From ZC4RG20 sp964553875 (GTDB taxonomy: Bacteria > Pseudomonadota > Gammaproteobacteria > Steroidobacterales > Rariloculaceae), in assembly GCA_964553875.1 (NCBI GenBank), contig CAZKNH010000211.1:1-5216 (forward strand): a stretch of 5,216 nucleotides of DNA, given 5' to 3'. A model generated the notes under the pieces. It made no database searches. It was not told where the DNA came from and saw only the letters and a list, made by a program, of their open reading frames with translations. Each line of letters starts with the position of its first letter. Within the stretch, counting starts at the first letter, position 1. This document shows, piece by piece, positions 1 to 5,216 of this stretch. A program made the translations under genes and the position numbers.

Positions 1-84
1 TCCGTCGAATGCCGATATGACGAAGACCGCGCCCCCGCCGAGCTCAAACGTTCATGAAGGAGGCAGAATGCCCCGCAACGACGC

Positions 85-115
85 ACCGGCTACCGAGCCT
101 GATCACTCGGCCGGT
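85..115 (-). terminator. Stem-loop spanning the last stop codon of the operon, possible 3' end
   Basis: On the minus strand the arms ACCGGC + CGAG and CTCG + GCCGGT give 10 base pairs with a 3-nt bulge on the 3' side; the TGA stop of the DUF6152 gene is in the 8-nt loop. Its position at the end of the last gene suggests a transcript-end structure. There is no U-tract after it, so it would be a 3'-end stabiliser or a factor-dependent stop, not a classic intrinsic terminator. Confidence 0.35.
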
Positions 116-519
116 TGAATGTTCTCCGCCGACCCGCCGAGGAACAGCCGCTCGCCGTTGCTCAACAGAAACGACCGCCCGACCGCCGTGTTGCTGCCGT
201 CCCGCGCCTGATATCCCTCGACCGTCAGCTCGGTCCCCGGCGGCACGGACTGCGCGGTGACACCGCGCCGGAACAGCGCGTTCGGACTGCCGCCCTCGAC
301 CATCCACGTGACCTTCTGTCCGTCCTCGCCGGTCACCTCGAGGTGGAACCACGAATGCGGGTTCACCCACTCGATCTTCGTGATCTTCCCCTTGAGCTCG
401 ACCGGCCTGTCGATCGCGAACTCCGCCGCGAACGAATGATGCGCGGAGGCCGAAGCGCACACGAAGGTGACGCCGGCCGCCGCCGCGGCGAGGAAGGTTC
501 GAATGAGTCGACTATGCAT
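103..519 (-). CDS. Small exported DUF6152-type protein
   Basis: A 138-residue protein of unknown function, last gene of the operon. Seen: residues 1-26 form a Sec signal peptide (R4 and R7, then an Ala/Val-rich core, ending ASASA), so the mature protein would start HHSF. The rest reads as beta-strand rich with no membrane segment: a block with V40-G44 and I46-W51, then VNPH (52-55), WMVEGGSPNAL (72-82) and GTELTVEGY (95-103). The HHSF start, the VNPH block, the SPNAL block and the D-G-S segment near 107-109 match what I know of the DUF6152 family, whose members are short secreted proteins without assigned function. All four mature histidines (H27, H28, H55, H59) fall in two clusters and could bind metal; that is inference. 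The mature part has no cysteine. The start is supported by GAGGG at 526-530, 6 nt upstream. It follows the preceding gene by 66 nt. Family call is confident; role unknown. Confidence 0.9.
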   Translation of the reverse strand: MHSRLIRTFLAAAAAGVTFVCASASAHHSFAAEFAIDRPVELKGKITKIEWVNPHSWFHLEVTGEDGQKVTWMVEGGSPNALFRRGVTAQSVPPGTELTVEGYQARDGSNTAVGRSFLLSNGERLFLGGSAENIQPAE

Positions 520-550
520 CGAAATCCCTCGTCAATCTCCGATACTCCGC

Positions 551-571
551 GGCGCTGCTACGACGCACGCC
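551..571 (-). repeat. Intercistronic stem-loop before the DUF6152 gene
   Basis: Arms GGCG + TGC and GCA + CGCC pair over 7 bp with a single bulged base and a 6-nt loop. It lies in the 66-nt gap between the second paralog and the DUF6152 gene, the only gap of any size within the operon. It could adjust relative expression by protecting or exposing mRNA ends, or be incidental in GC-rich DNA. Confidence 0.3.
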
Positions 572-585
572 GCGCGCACCGCGCT

Positions 586-1569
586 CTACTCGCCCGCGGC
601 CGCCGCCTCGCGTTGACGCCGTTCCTCGGCCCGAGCGCCGGCGAGCGTGTTGCGGACGCCGTAATTGTGCTCGTGGCACGCCGACTCGAAGATCGGACCG
701 ACCGTCTTCTGCATCGGATACTCGCCGGACCACGGCCGCACCCACGTATGCGGATCATCGACCGTGAACTCGTAAAGGATTCGATCGTCCGAGACCCGCG
801 TCAGCCTCTCCGTCACGACGAGGTGCTCGCTCGCGCCGCGGAACGCCGTCTCGTCGGTGAAGTTCGCCGTCGTGATCACGAGCGTGTCCCCGTCCCAGTA
901 ACCGCGCGACGAACCCTTCCACTGCCGGATCTCGTCGGGCAGCGGCGGGCGCCCGTCGAGCGGAATGATCCGCGCGTCCTGCATCATCTCGACGAGGATC
1001 ATCACGTGATCCGGCGACTGCACGATCTGCAGGTTGCTGTTGTAGCCGATCGGCATCAGCGGCGGGTTCGAGCCCCAGATGATGCAACGCGTCGCGAGCG
1101 CCATGTTCTGCACGCGGTCCGTCTGAGGGTTCTCGCGGCGGTGCTGCGCACGCGCGGCCGCCCGCGCCTGCCCTTCGGGCGTCATCGGCGGGATGCGGCC
1201 GTTAGGCGGATCGACGACGATCGAGGTGCGGTTGTTCCGAACGAAGCCGTCCTGACCGCGCGTCAGCCCGAACTGCGAGAAGTCGTAGTGGACGTCCGCA
1301 ACGGTGCCTGGCTCCGTCTGCTCGAGTCCCCGCGCGACGCCTTCCTCGATGATCCGATCGAGCTCCTCGTCCGTATAGAACGCCTTTTCGCCGAGCGCCT
1401 CGGGCCGCTCGACCGGCGTGAACGTCGCGTTCGTCCAGAAGCCCTGCAAATCCGGATGTCCGTACGGCGTCCGCGGAACCTGCCACTCCCGGTCCTCGGC
1501 CCCGACCTGCGCGGCGCCGAGGACGCACGCGAGCGCGACGGCGCTTCGGACGATCGATGTATGACCCAT
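586..1569 (-). CDS. Exported protein of unknown function, paralog 2 (CHEHNYG type)
   Basis: A 327-residue protein I recognise only as a type of secreted hypothetical protein common in acidobacterial and environmental gammaproteobacterial genomes. Seen: a signal peptide of about 24 residues (R8, hydrophobic 10-22, likely cleavage after VGA). Motif blocks are PRTPYGHPDLQGFW (32-45), an Asp/Glu-rich helix (67-86), an Ala/Arg/Gln-rich segment (133-147), RCIIWG (161-166), QIVQSPDHVMIL (181-192), GYWDGDTLVI (223-232), ERLTRVSDD (254-262) and CHEHNYG (298-304). The C-terminus (311-327) is charged and Ala-rich. The mature chain has just two cysteines, C162 and C298. It is clearly homologous to the gene immediately upstream (PRTxxGHPD, GDTLVI, ERxTxxSDD), with an insertion of about 50 residues between the first two blocks. 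The start is supported by GAGGAG at 1577-1582, 7 nt upstream and inside the last codons of the previous gene, 4 nt away. No catalytic motif is recognisable; function unknown. Confidence 0.9.
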   Translation of the reverse strand: MGHTSIVRSAVALACVLGAAQVGAEDREWQVPRTPYGHPDLQGFWTNATFTPVERPEALGEKAFYTDEELDRIIEEGVARGLEQTEPGTVADVHYDFSQFGLTRGQDGFVRNNRTSIVVDPPNGRIPPMTPEGQARAAARAQHRRENPQTDRVQNMALATRCIIWGSNPPLMPIGYNSNLQIVQSPDHVMILVEMMQDARIIPLDGRPPLPDEIRQWKGSSRGYWDGDTLVITTANFTDETAFRGASEHLVVTERLTRVSDDRILYEFTVDDPHTWVRPWSGEYPMQKTVGPIFESACHEHNYGVRNTLAGARAEERRQREAAAAGE

Positions 1570-1573
1570 GGCC

Positions 1574-2377
1574 TTACTCCTCAGGCTTTGCCAAGTCGCC
1601 GTAGATCAGATCCTCGACGAACGGCACGCAATTGAACTCGAGCACCTCGGCGTTCTTCTCGAGCCTGCGATAGAGCGGCATGCTGATCGTCCACGAGCGC
1701 GTGAACACTTGCGGATCCGTGATCAGCGCCTCGTACTGCAACGCGTCGTCGGAGAGGTGCGTGAAGCGCTCGATGACACGCAGATTCTCGCTGTGGAAAT
1801 TGCCGGCCCGGTCGAACCACGTCATGCCGTTGAAGCCGGTCGTCTCGATCACGAGCGTGTCGCCTTCGAACCAGCCGTTCGACCAGCCCATCCAGCTCGG
1901 CGCGGGTGCCGGCTGGTGATCCTTCATATAGACCGTCCGCACCGCGCCTCGATACGCGTAGAGCAACATGATGTGCTCGTCACTCTGGATGATCTGGAAC
2001 GGATGCGGCATGTACGTTGCCCGCGGCACGCCGGGCAGATAGCACCTGATCTCGGGATCGAGCTCGAGACGCTTCGCGTAGTTCTCGTCCCGCTGCTTCA
2101 GCGCCCAGTCCTGATAGGGGATCTTCCCGCCGACGACGTAGCCGATGCTCGCGGGCTCCGCGTAAGCCGCGCCGAGCTCGAGCACGGGCCCCTGTCGCGC
2201 GTGCCGCGGCTCGAGGCCCCAGTTGGCCTCGTTCATCGCCTGCCAGACGCCGTTGAAATCCGGGTGGCCCGACGCCGTGCGCGGCGGCTCGTACGCGTCA
2301 CCCGCAGCGGCGTTCAAAGCACAGCACGCGATCGCCGTCACGAACAGGGCGCGCGCGTTCCTCGGTCCGTCGATCAT
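1574..2377 (-). CDS. Exported protein of unknown function, paralog 1
   Basis: A 267-residue secreted protein of unknown function, homologous to its downstream neighbour but shorter. Seen: a signal peptide with R6 and R9, hydrophobic core about 11-24 and cleavage near AAAG (23-26). C18 and C19 lie in the core but the residues before them do not make a good lipobox, so a lipoprotein is less likely. Motif blocks are PRTASGHPDFNGVW (32-45), RCYLPGVP (111-118), QIIQSDEHIMLL (128-139), GWFEGDTLVI (168-177), ERFTHLSDD (203-211) and EFNCVPF (247-253). C112 and C250 are the only mature cysteines. Where the paralog has CHEHNYG this one has CVPFVED, so the C-terminal His motif is absent. W53, W91, W162, W165, W169 and W187 could form an aromatic surface. 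The start is supported by GGGGAG at 2383-2388, 5 nt upstream, overlapping the end of the hydrolase gene; one base separates that stop from this ATG, so coupling is likely. No function can be assigned. Confidence 0.9.
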   Translation of the reverse strand: MIDGPRNARALFVTAIACCALNAAAGDAYEPPRTASGHPDFNGVWQAMNEANWGLEPRHARQGPVLELGAAYAEPASIGYVVGGKIPYQDWALKQRDENYAKRLELDPEIRCYLPGVPRATYMPHPFQIIQSDEHIMLLYAYRGAVRTVYMKDHQPAPAPSWMGWSNGWFEGDTLVIETTGFNGMTWFDRAGNFHSENLRVIERFTHLSDDALQYEALITDPQVFTRSWTISMPLYRRLEKNAEVLEFNCVPFVEDLIYGDLAKPEE

Positions 2378-2378
2378 G

Positions 2379-3308
2379 TCAGCTCCCCGCAGCCGTCAGC
2401 ACCCGGCGCAGAAAAGCCTCTGCCCGAGCCCAGTGCTCTTCGTTGTAGAAAGCGGGCCCGCCGTGCCCCGCGCCGTGCACGACATCGAACTCCGCGTCGA
2501 GCTCGGCGGCCTTGTATGCGCCATGCAGCTCGTGAGCCTGATTGATCGGCATCTGCGGATCCTGGTCGCCGTGCAGCAGCAGCAACGGCGGGTCGCTCGG
2601 ATCGACGTGGAAGACCGGGCTTGCGAGCCGCGCCACTTCCGGGACGTCCGCCGGTAAGCCGCCGAGCAACCGCTCGAGCGCCGGAACGCGGATCTCGATG
2701 CCGCGCGGCGTCGACTGATCGAGGATCGACGTGAGGTTCGACGCGCCGAAATAGACGAGGATCGCTTGCACGTCGGAAGACACGTCCACGTAGTCGCCGA
2801 GGGCGCCTTCGAGCTCGGCGACGCCGTTCGTGACGCCTACGAGCGCCGCGAGGTGTCCGCCGGAAGACGCGCCCGAGATGCCGATGCGCTCCGCCGAGTA
2901 GCCGTAAACGTCCGCGTTCGCACGCAGGTAACGGACCGCGGCCTTGATGTCGTGCACCATCGCGGGGAACGGCGCCTCCGTGGACTGACGGAACTCGACG
3001 CTCGCGAGCGCGAATCCCGACTCGACGAAGTTCGCAGGCGGATTCGCCTTCGATCCGAATTGCCATGCGCCGCCGTGGATCCAGACGACGAGCGGCGGCG
3101 AATCGACGCCTTCGGGCACGTAGAGGTCGAGCTTGAGCTCCTTGTCTCCGACCGTCGCGTATGTCAGATCGAGATGCGTGCCGCCGACGGCCGAGGCCGC
3201 CCAGAGCATCGACAGCACCGCAGCAATTCCCGACTGGACCGGGCGGCGCCACCCGGCAGGCTTTCGCTCTTTCATCGTTCTTCGTTCTCGTTGGCGTTCG
3301 GGATCCAT
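2379..3308 (-). CDS. Exported alpha/beta-hydrolase, BD-FAE-like serine esterase
   Basis: A serine hydrolase of the alpha/beta fold, probably a carboxylesterase acting outside the cytoplasm. Numbering is for the 309-residue form. Seen: a basic N-terminus, hydrophobic segment about 26-42 (signal peptide or anchor, possible cleavage near ASAVGG), LDLYVPEG (60-67), oxyanion-hole motif HGGAW (78-82), nucleophile elbow GASSG (146-150, Ser148) followed by GHLAAL, acid residue D250 in HGDQDPQMP (246-254), and His282 in GAGHG (279-283). All three triad residues and the HGG motif are intact. The DLYVP, HGGAW and GxSxGGHLA arrangement is typical of the BD-FAE/esterase-lipase group, which includes feruloyl and acetylxylan esterases; substrate cannot be read. 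The start is chosen for the very strong SD at 3316-3326. An in-frame ATG at 3275 (298 residues, MKERK) gives a more conventional signal peptide but a weak SD. The frame stays open to an ATG at 3482, which lies downstream of the predicted promoter but has no SD. It leads the operon. Confidence 0.92.
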   Translation of the reverse strand: MDPERQRERRTMKERKPAGWRRPVQSGIAAVLSMLWAASAVGGTHLDLTYATVGDKELKLDLYVPEGVDSPPLVVWIHGGAWQFGSKANPPANFVESGFALASVEFRQSTEAPFPAMVHDIKAAVRYLRANADVYGYSAERIGISGASSGGHLAALVGVTNGVAELEGALGDYVDVSSDVQAILVYFGASNLTSILDQSTPRGIEIRVPALERLLGGLPADVPEVARLASPVFHVDPSDPPLLLLHGDQDPQMPINQAHELHGAYKAAELDAEFDVVHGAGHGGPAFYNEEHWARAEAFLRRVLTAAGS

Positions 3309-3315
3309 CGGCGCG

Positions 3316-3326
3316 GGATCACCTCC
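3316..3326 (-). promoter_or_regulatory. Extended Shine-Dalgarno sequence that sets the hydrolase start
   Basis: The minus strand reads GGAGGTGATCC, which is complementary over 11 consecutive bases to the conserved 3' tail of bacterial 16S rRNA. The duplex would end 7 nt before the ATG at 3308 (the GGAGG core is 13 nt from it, slightly long). The next in-frame ATG, at 3275, has only weak purine sequence upstream, so this site favours the 309-residue form. Confidence 0.65.
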
Positions 3327-3425
3327 CCCCTCATCGCCGATGCGGACGAGGCTTCCGCGCTCGCCCCGTGCATGCAGCATTTTAGGCCGACGCAAGGAGC
3401 AGGATACACCCGGCACGCGGGTATC

Positions 3426-3440
3426 GCCCCGCGCCGGGGC
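3426..3440. repeat. Tight GC hairpin in the operon leader
   Basis: The sequence GCCCCG-CGC-CGGGGC can fold into a 6-bp all-GC stem with a triloop (or 5 bp with a 5-nt loop). It directly abuts a second, imperfect inverted repeat at 3403-3425. No U-tract follows on the minus strand, so it is not a standard intrinsic terminator. Confidence 0.45.
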
Positions 3441-3499
3441 CGCCTGCCCGATCGAGAACGACGCGGACGTCCCGCGCGTCATTCGATTTTTTTTTCATG

Positions 3500-3511
3500 G
3501 ACTTATAAGTC
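3500..3511. promoter_or_regulatory. 12-bp palindrome over the -10, possible operator
   Basis: GACTTATAAGTC is a perfect 12-bp inverted repeat with no spacer. It covers the whole predicted -10 hexamer, so a dimeric regulator bound here would block RNA polymerase. No regulator gene is in the window to pair with it, and a palindrome of this size can arise by chance in AT-rich promoter DNA. Confidence 0.3.
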
Positions 3512-3532
3512 GTTCTTTCGGTGGAACGTCAA
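3502..3532 (-). promoter_or_regulatory. Candidate sigma70-type promoter for the four-gene operon
   Basis: On the minus strand, TTGACG (3527-3532) matches 5 of 6 bases of the -35 consensus and TATAAG (3502-3507) matches 5 of 6 of the -10, with a 19-bp spacer that is longer than the ideal 17. A start point 7 nt beyond the -10 falls at 3495. This AT-rich stretch stands out sharply from its surroundings and lies between the peptidase stop and the hydrolase, where an operon promoter is expected. The -10 is embedded in a 12-bp palindrome. The spacer length is the main doubt. Confidence 0.6.
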
Positions 3533-3561
3533 GTTTCCATATCGGGCCCATCGCGCTCCCG

Positions 3562-5216
3562 CTACTCGCTGGCTTCCGGCATCAGTGTGACTCGGACGTA
3601 ATGCTGCACGTCGAAGTATCGGCGCGCGCCGTCCCGAATGGCGTCCGCTGTCAGCGCCTCGATGCGGTCACGCTCGGCGAGGAACGAATCGGCGCCCGGG
3701 GTCTCGTCGTACTGATACGAACGGACGAGCGCGCCGAGCCACGCGCCGTTCTCCCGGATCCGCGTCTCGTGCGCGCGAAGCATCGCCATCCGAACGTCCG
3801 CGACGTGCTCCGCCAAGGGCCCCTCGTTCTTGAGCCTGTCGATCTCGTCGAACACGACTCGAGTCAGTTCGTCCATCCGCTCCGGATCGCTGCCGAACGT
3901 CAGCGCGGGCAAGTACTTCGGCTCGTCCTCGAGGAACGACAGGATGCCGACGCCGACGCCGTACGTGCCGCCGAGATCCTCGCGCATGACCTCGCGCAGA
4001 CGGCGCTCGAGCACCTGCGTCACGGCGGTCATCAGTGTGCTCTCGCGGCGGAAGTCGAGATCGTCCGGCGGCGCGAACGCGATCTGCGTCTCGGCCCGCG
4101 GCTCGCGTCCGAAGCGGACCGTCGATTCGACGACGCCGCTCGGGAAACGGATGCGGTGATCGCGAGGTGCTTCCGTCCTGCCGTTCGCCGGCAACGAAGC
4201 GAGGTAGCGCTCGACGAACGGACGCAGCGTCTCCGGAGCGAAGCTGCCGACGAACACGAACGTGAAGTCGCTCGCGTCGGCGAACCGGTCGGCATAGATC
4301 TCGAACGAGCGCTCGAGGTTCGCCTCCTCGAGGCGCTGCGCCGTCAGCGGCCGGCGCCGCGGATGATCCGCCGTCAAGAGCCGCAGGAACTCGTCGCGGT
4401 AGACGACGGCGGGATTGCGGTCGCGGTTCACGAGCTGCTGATGCTGCTGTGCCTTGTACGCCTCGAAGAGATTCCGATCGGCGCGCGGCGCCGTGAAACG
4501 GAGATACGTGAGCTCGAACAGCGTCTCGAGGTCCTTGATCGAGCCGCGTCCGGAAAGCCCCTCCTCGGCCTCGCCGATGAACGGTTCGACGCGCGCGAGC
4601 TTGCCGGCAAGCGCCTTCTGCAGGCTCGTCGTATCGAGATCGCCGAGGCCGCTCGCACCGATCACGGTCGCCGCAGTCATCGCCGGAATCAGATCCGCGT
4701 CGTCGACGAGCGACGTGCCGCCCGGGCTCCACGCGTAGAACTGCACCTCGTCCTCTTCGAAGTCCGTGGGCTTCAGCACGACCCGGACGCCGTTCGACAA
4801 TTCCCATTCGATGAGACCGCCCGCCTTCTCGCGCTCGGCGACGATCTCGCCGGGCTCGGGCGCCGCCGTCAGCAGCTCGACGTCGGCGCCCTCGTCGACG
4901 TAAGGCTCGAGCTCCGCGTCGTCGACGCCGTCGAGCACCGCCGCGAGCGTCGCCTCGTCCGGCAGATCGAGCCCCGCCTTCTCCGGCGCGGTGACGAGCA
5001 CGACGCGGCTCGACTCGTGGATCCAGCGTCGGCCGACCGCCTCGACCTCGTCGACCGTGATCTCGGGCAGGAAGCGCGCGAGCAGCGCGTACTCGATCTC
5101 GATGCCGGGGATGCCCTGCGCGTTGATGACCGCATCGACGTACTCGGCCGCGTAGCTTCCGGAGCTCCGGCTCCCGCGGTTATCGAACTGCCGCTCGGCT
5201 TCGCGCAGCATCTGCA
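3562..5216 (-). CDS. M16 (pitrilysin/PqqL-like) peptidase, C-terminal part, cut by window edge
   Basis: The last ~550 residues of a large M16 metallopeptidase; the reading frame continues past the right edge with no stop, so the Met codon at 5209-5211 is internal. Full-length two-lobe members such as PqqL are around 900 residues, so about 40% is missing, including the HxxEH zinc site expected in the first lobe. Seen, numbered from that Met: end of the first lobe (1-76), linker rich in Asp/Glu (77-128), third domain opening WELSNGVRVVLKPTDF (136-151) and SPGGTSLV (162-169), where the site corresponding to HxxEH is replaced (AMTAATVIGASG), as expected for an inactive lobe, then the fourth domain with FTFVFVGSF (316-324) and a REDLGGTYGVGVG segment (410-422). 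R410 and Y417 fit the Arg/Tyr pair by which the C-terminal lobe contacts substrate in this family. These enzymes degrade peptides, usually in the periplasm. It probably belongs to a transcription unit separate from the hydrolase operon. Family call is firm; orthology to PqqL is not established. Confidence 0.93.
   Translation of the reverse strand, partial: QMLREAERQFDNRGSRSSGSYAAEYVDAVINAQGIPGIEIEYALLARFLPEITVDEVEAVGRRWIHESSRVVLVTAPEKAGLDLPDEATLAAVLDGVDDAELEPYVDEGADVELLTAAPEPGEIVAEREKAGGLIEWELSNGVRVVLKPTDFEEDEVQFYAWSPGGTSLVDDADLIPAMTAATVIGASGLGDLDTTSLQKALAGKLARVEPFIGEAEEGLSGRGSIKDLETLFELTYLRFTAPRADRNLFEAYKAQQHQQLVNRDRNPAVVYRDEFLRLLTADHPRRRPLTAQRLEEANLERSFEIYADRFADASDFTFVFVGSFAPETLRPFVERYLASLPANGRTEAPRDHRIRFPSGVVESTVRFGREPRAETQIAFAPPDDLDFRRESTLMTAVTQVLERRLREVMREDLGGTYGVGVGILSFLEDEPKYLPALTFGSDPERMDELTRVVFDEIDRLKNEGPLAEHVADVRMAMLRAHETRIRENGAWLGALVRSYQYDETPGADSFLAERDRIEALTADAIRDGARRYFDVQHYVRVTLMPEASE

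Larger units (their letters stand above)
3309..3495 (-). promoter_or_regulatory. Structured 5' leader of the operon
   Basis: About 187 nt lie between the predicted transcription start and the chosen ATG. In + coordinates the leader contains three small inverted repeats: 3426-3440 (GCCCCG, CGC loop, CGGGGC), 3403-3425 (GATAC plus CCG arms with a 2-nt bulge) and 3342-3358 (GCGGA/TCCGC, 7-nt loop). A short ORF of 38 codons (3382-3498, MKKKSND start) crosses the region, but its ATG lies at or just before the predicted start point and has no SD. I recognise no known riboswitch or attenuator consensus. Regulatory function is only a possibility. Confidence 0.3.

Noticed and set aside
2..118. Plus-strand open frame entering from the left edge and ending TGA at 116-118, with AAGGAGG (57-63) 4 nt before an in-frame ATG at 68
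   Set aside because: From that ATG the product is only 16 residues, and it overlaps the 3' end of the DUF6152 gene. It might be the tail of a convergent gene beginning outside the window, but 39 codons without a motif cannot show this.
115..1635. Long plus-strand reading frame of 506 codons opposite the DUF6152 gene and the second paralog
   Set aside because: It is an Arg-rich, low-complexity translation lying antisense to two well-supported exported proteins; open antisense frames are expected from high third-position G/C. No SD or family motif supports it.
1568..2545. Plus-strand reading frame of 325 codons antisense to the first paralog
   Set aside because: Same signature of an antisense shadow, Arg/His-rich with no recognisable domain, and it runs across the boundary between two real genes.
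3460..3495. Plus-strand intrinsic terminator: GC stem (3460-3480) followed by T9 (3487-3495)
   Set aside because: The stem is only 6 bp with a 9-nt loop, six bases separate it from the T-run, and no plus-strand gene ends there. The T-run is better explained as the A9 tract of the minus-strand promoter.
3382..3498. A 38-codon minus-strand ORF (MKKKSND start) in the operon leader
   Set aside because: No SD, and its ATG lies at or upstream of the predicted transcription start, so it is probably not translated. Composition gives no leader-peptide pattern such as a run of one amino acid codon beyond the initial lysines.
2766..3590. Plus-strand reading frame of 274 codons over the hydrolase and the intergenic region
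   Set aside because: It covers the hydrolase catalytic motifs in antisense and crosses the promoter and A9/T9 tract; no domain or SD.
3668..4807. Minus-strand frame of 379 codons inside the M16 peptidase
   Set aside because: It is an alternative frame of the peptidase gene with extreme Arg content; the M16 frame has the conserved motifs.
1..5216. CRISPR arrays, tRNA or rRNA genes, insertion sequences, attachment sites
   Set aside because: I read through for spaced direct repeats, tRNA-like arms, transposase motifs and terminal inverted repeats and saw none. The 11-nt match to the 16S tail at 3316-3326 is an SD, not an rRNA fragment.

Overview
The window is GC-rich (by eye roughly two thirds G+C) and densely coded. 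Every convincing gene lies on the minus strand, with strong G/C preference at third codon positions. Three, probably four, of the five products are predicted to be exported, and the three cytoplasm-to-envelope proteins of unknown function belong to types I associate with environmental Gammaproteobacteria (Steroidobacter/Woeseia-like), Acidobacteria and similar Gram-negative lineages. That taxonomic suggestion is an inference from protein style; no rRNA or other marker is present.

Layout, in the direction of transcription (right to left). (1) 5216 down to 3562: the C-terminal ~550 residues of a large two-lobed M16 (pitrilysin/PqqL-like) zinc peptidase whose metal-binding lobe lies outside the window. 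(2) 3561 to 3309: the only real intergenic region, about 250 bp. It holds a plausible sigma70-type promoter (TTGACG, 19 bp, TATAAG) whose -10 sits in a 12-bp palindrome, an A9 tract exactly where transcription should start, three small hairpins in a leader of about 185 nt, and a Shine-Dalgarno sequence complementary over 11 nt to the 3' tail of 16S rRNA. (3) 3308 to 103: a four-gene operon made of an exported BD-FAE-like alpha/beta hydrolase, two tandem paralogous secreted proteins of unknown function, and a small secreted DUF6152-type protein. The first three genes are separated by 1 and 4 nt, and each downstream SD lies inside the last codons of the previous gene, so they look translationally coupled. 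The fourth follows after 66 nt. (4) 102 to 1: downstream sequence with a stem-loop around the last stop codon and no assignable gene.

The most interesting object is the hydrolase + paralog + paralog + DUF6152 cassette: a co-expressed set of exported proteins in which only the hydrolase has a predictable activity (serine esterase, triad S148/D250/H282). The paralogs share several motif blocks, and each mature protein has exactly two cysteines at equivalent positions, which predicts a conserved disulfide. The DUF6152 protein has all four of its mature histidines in two short clusters, one of them at the predicted processed N-terminus. A working idea is a periplasmic or surface module for handling an ester-containing substrate, but nothing in the sequence names the substrate.
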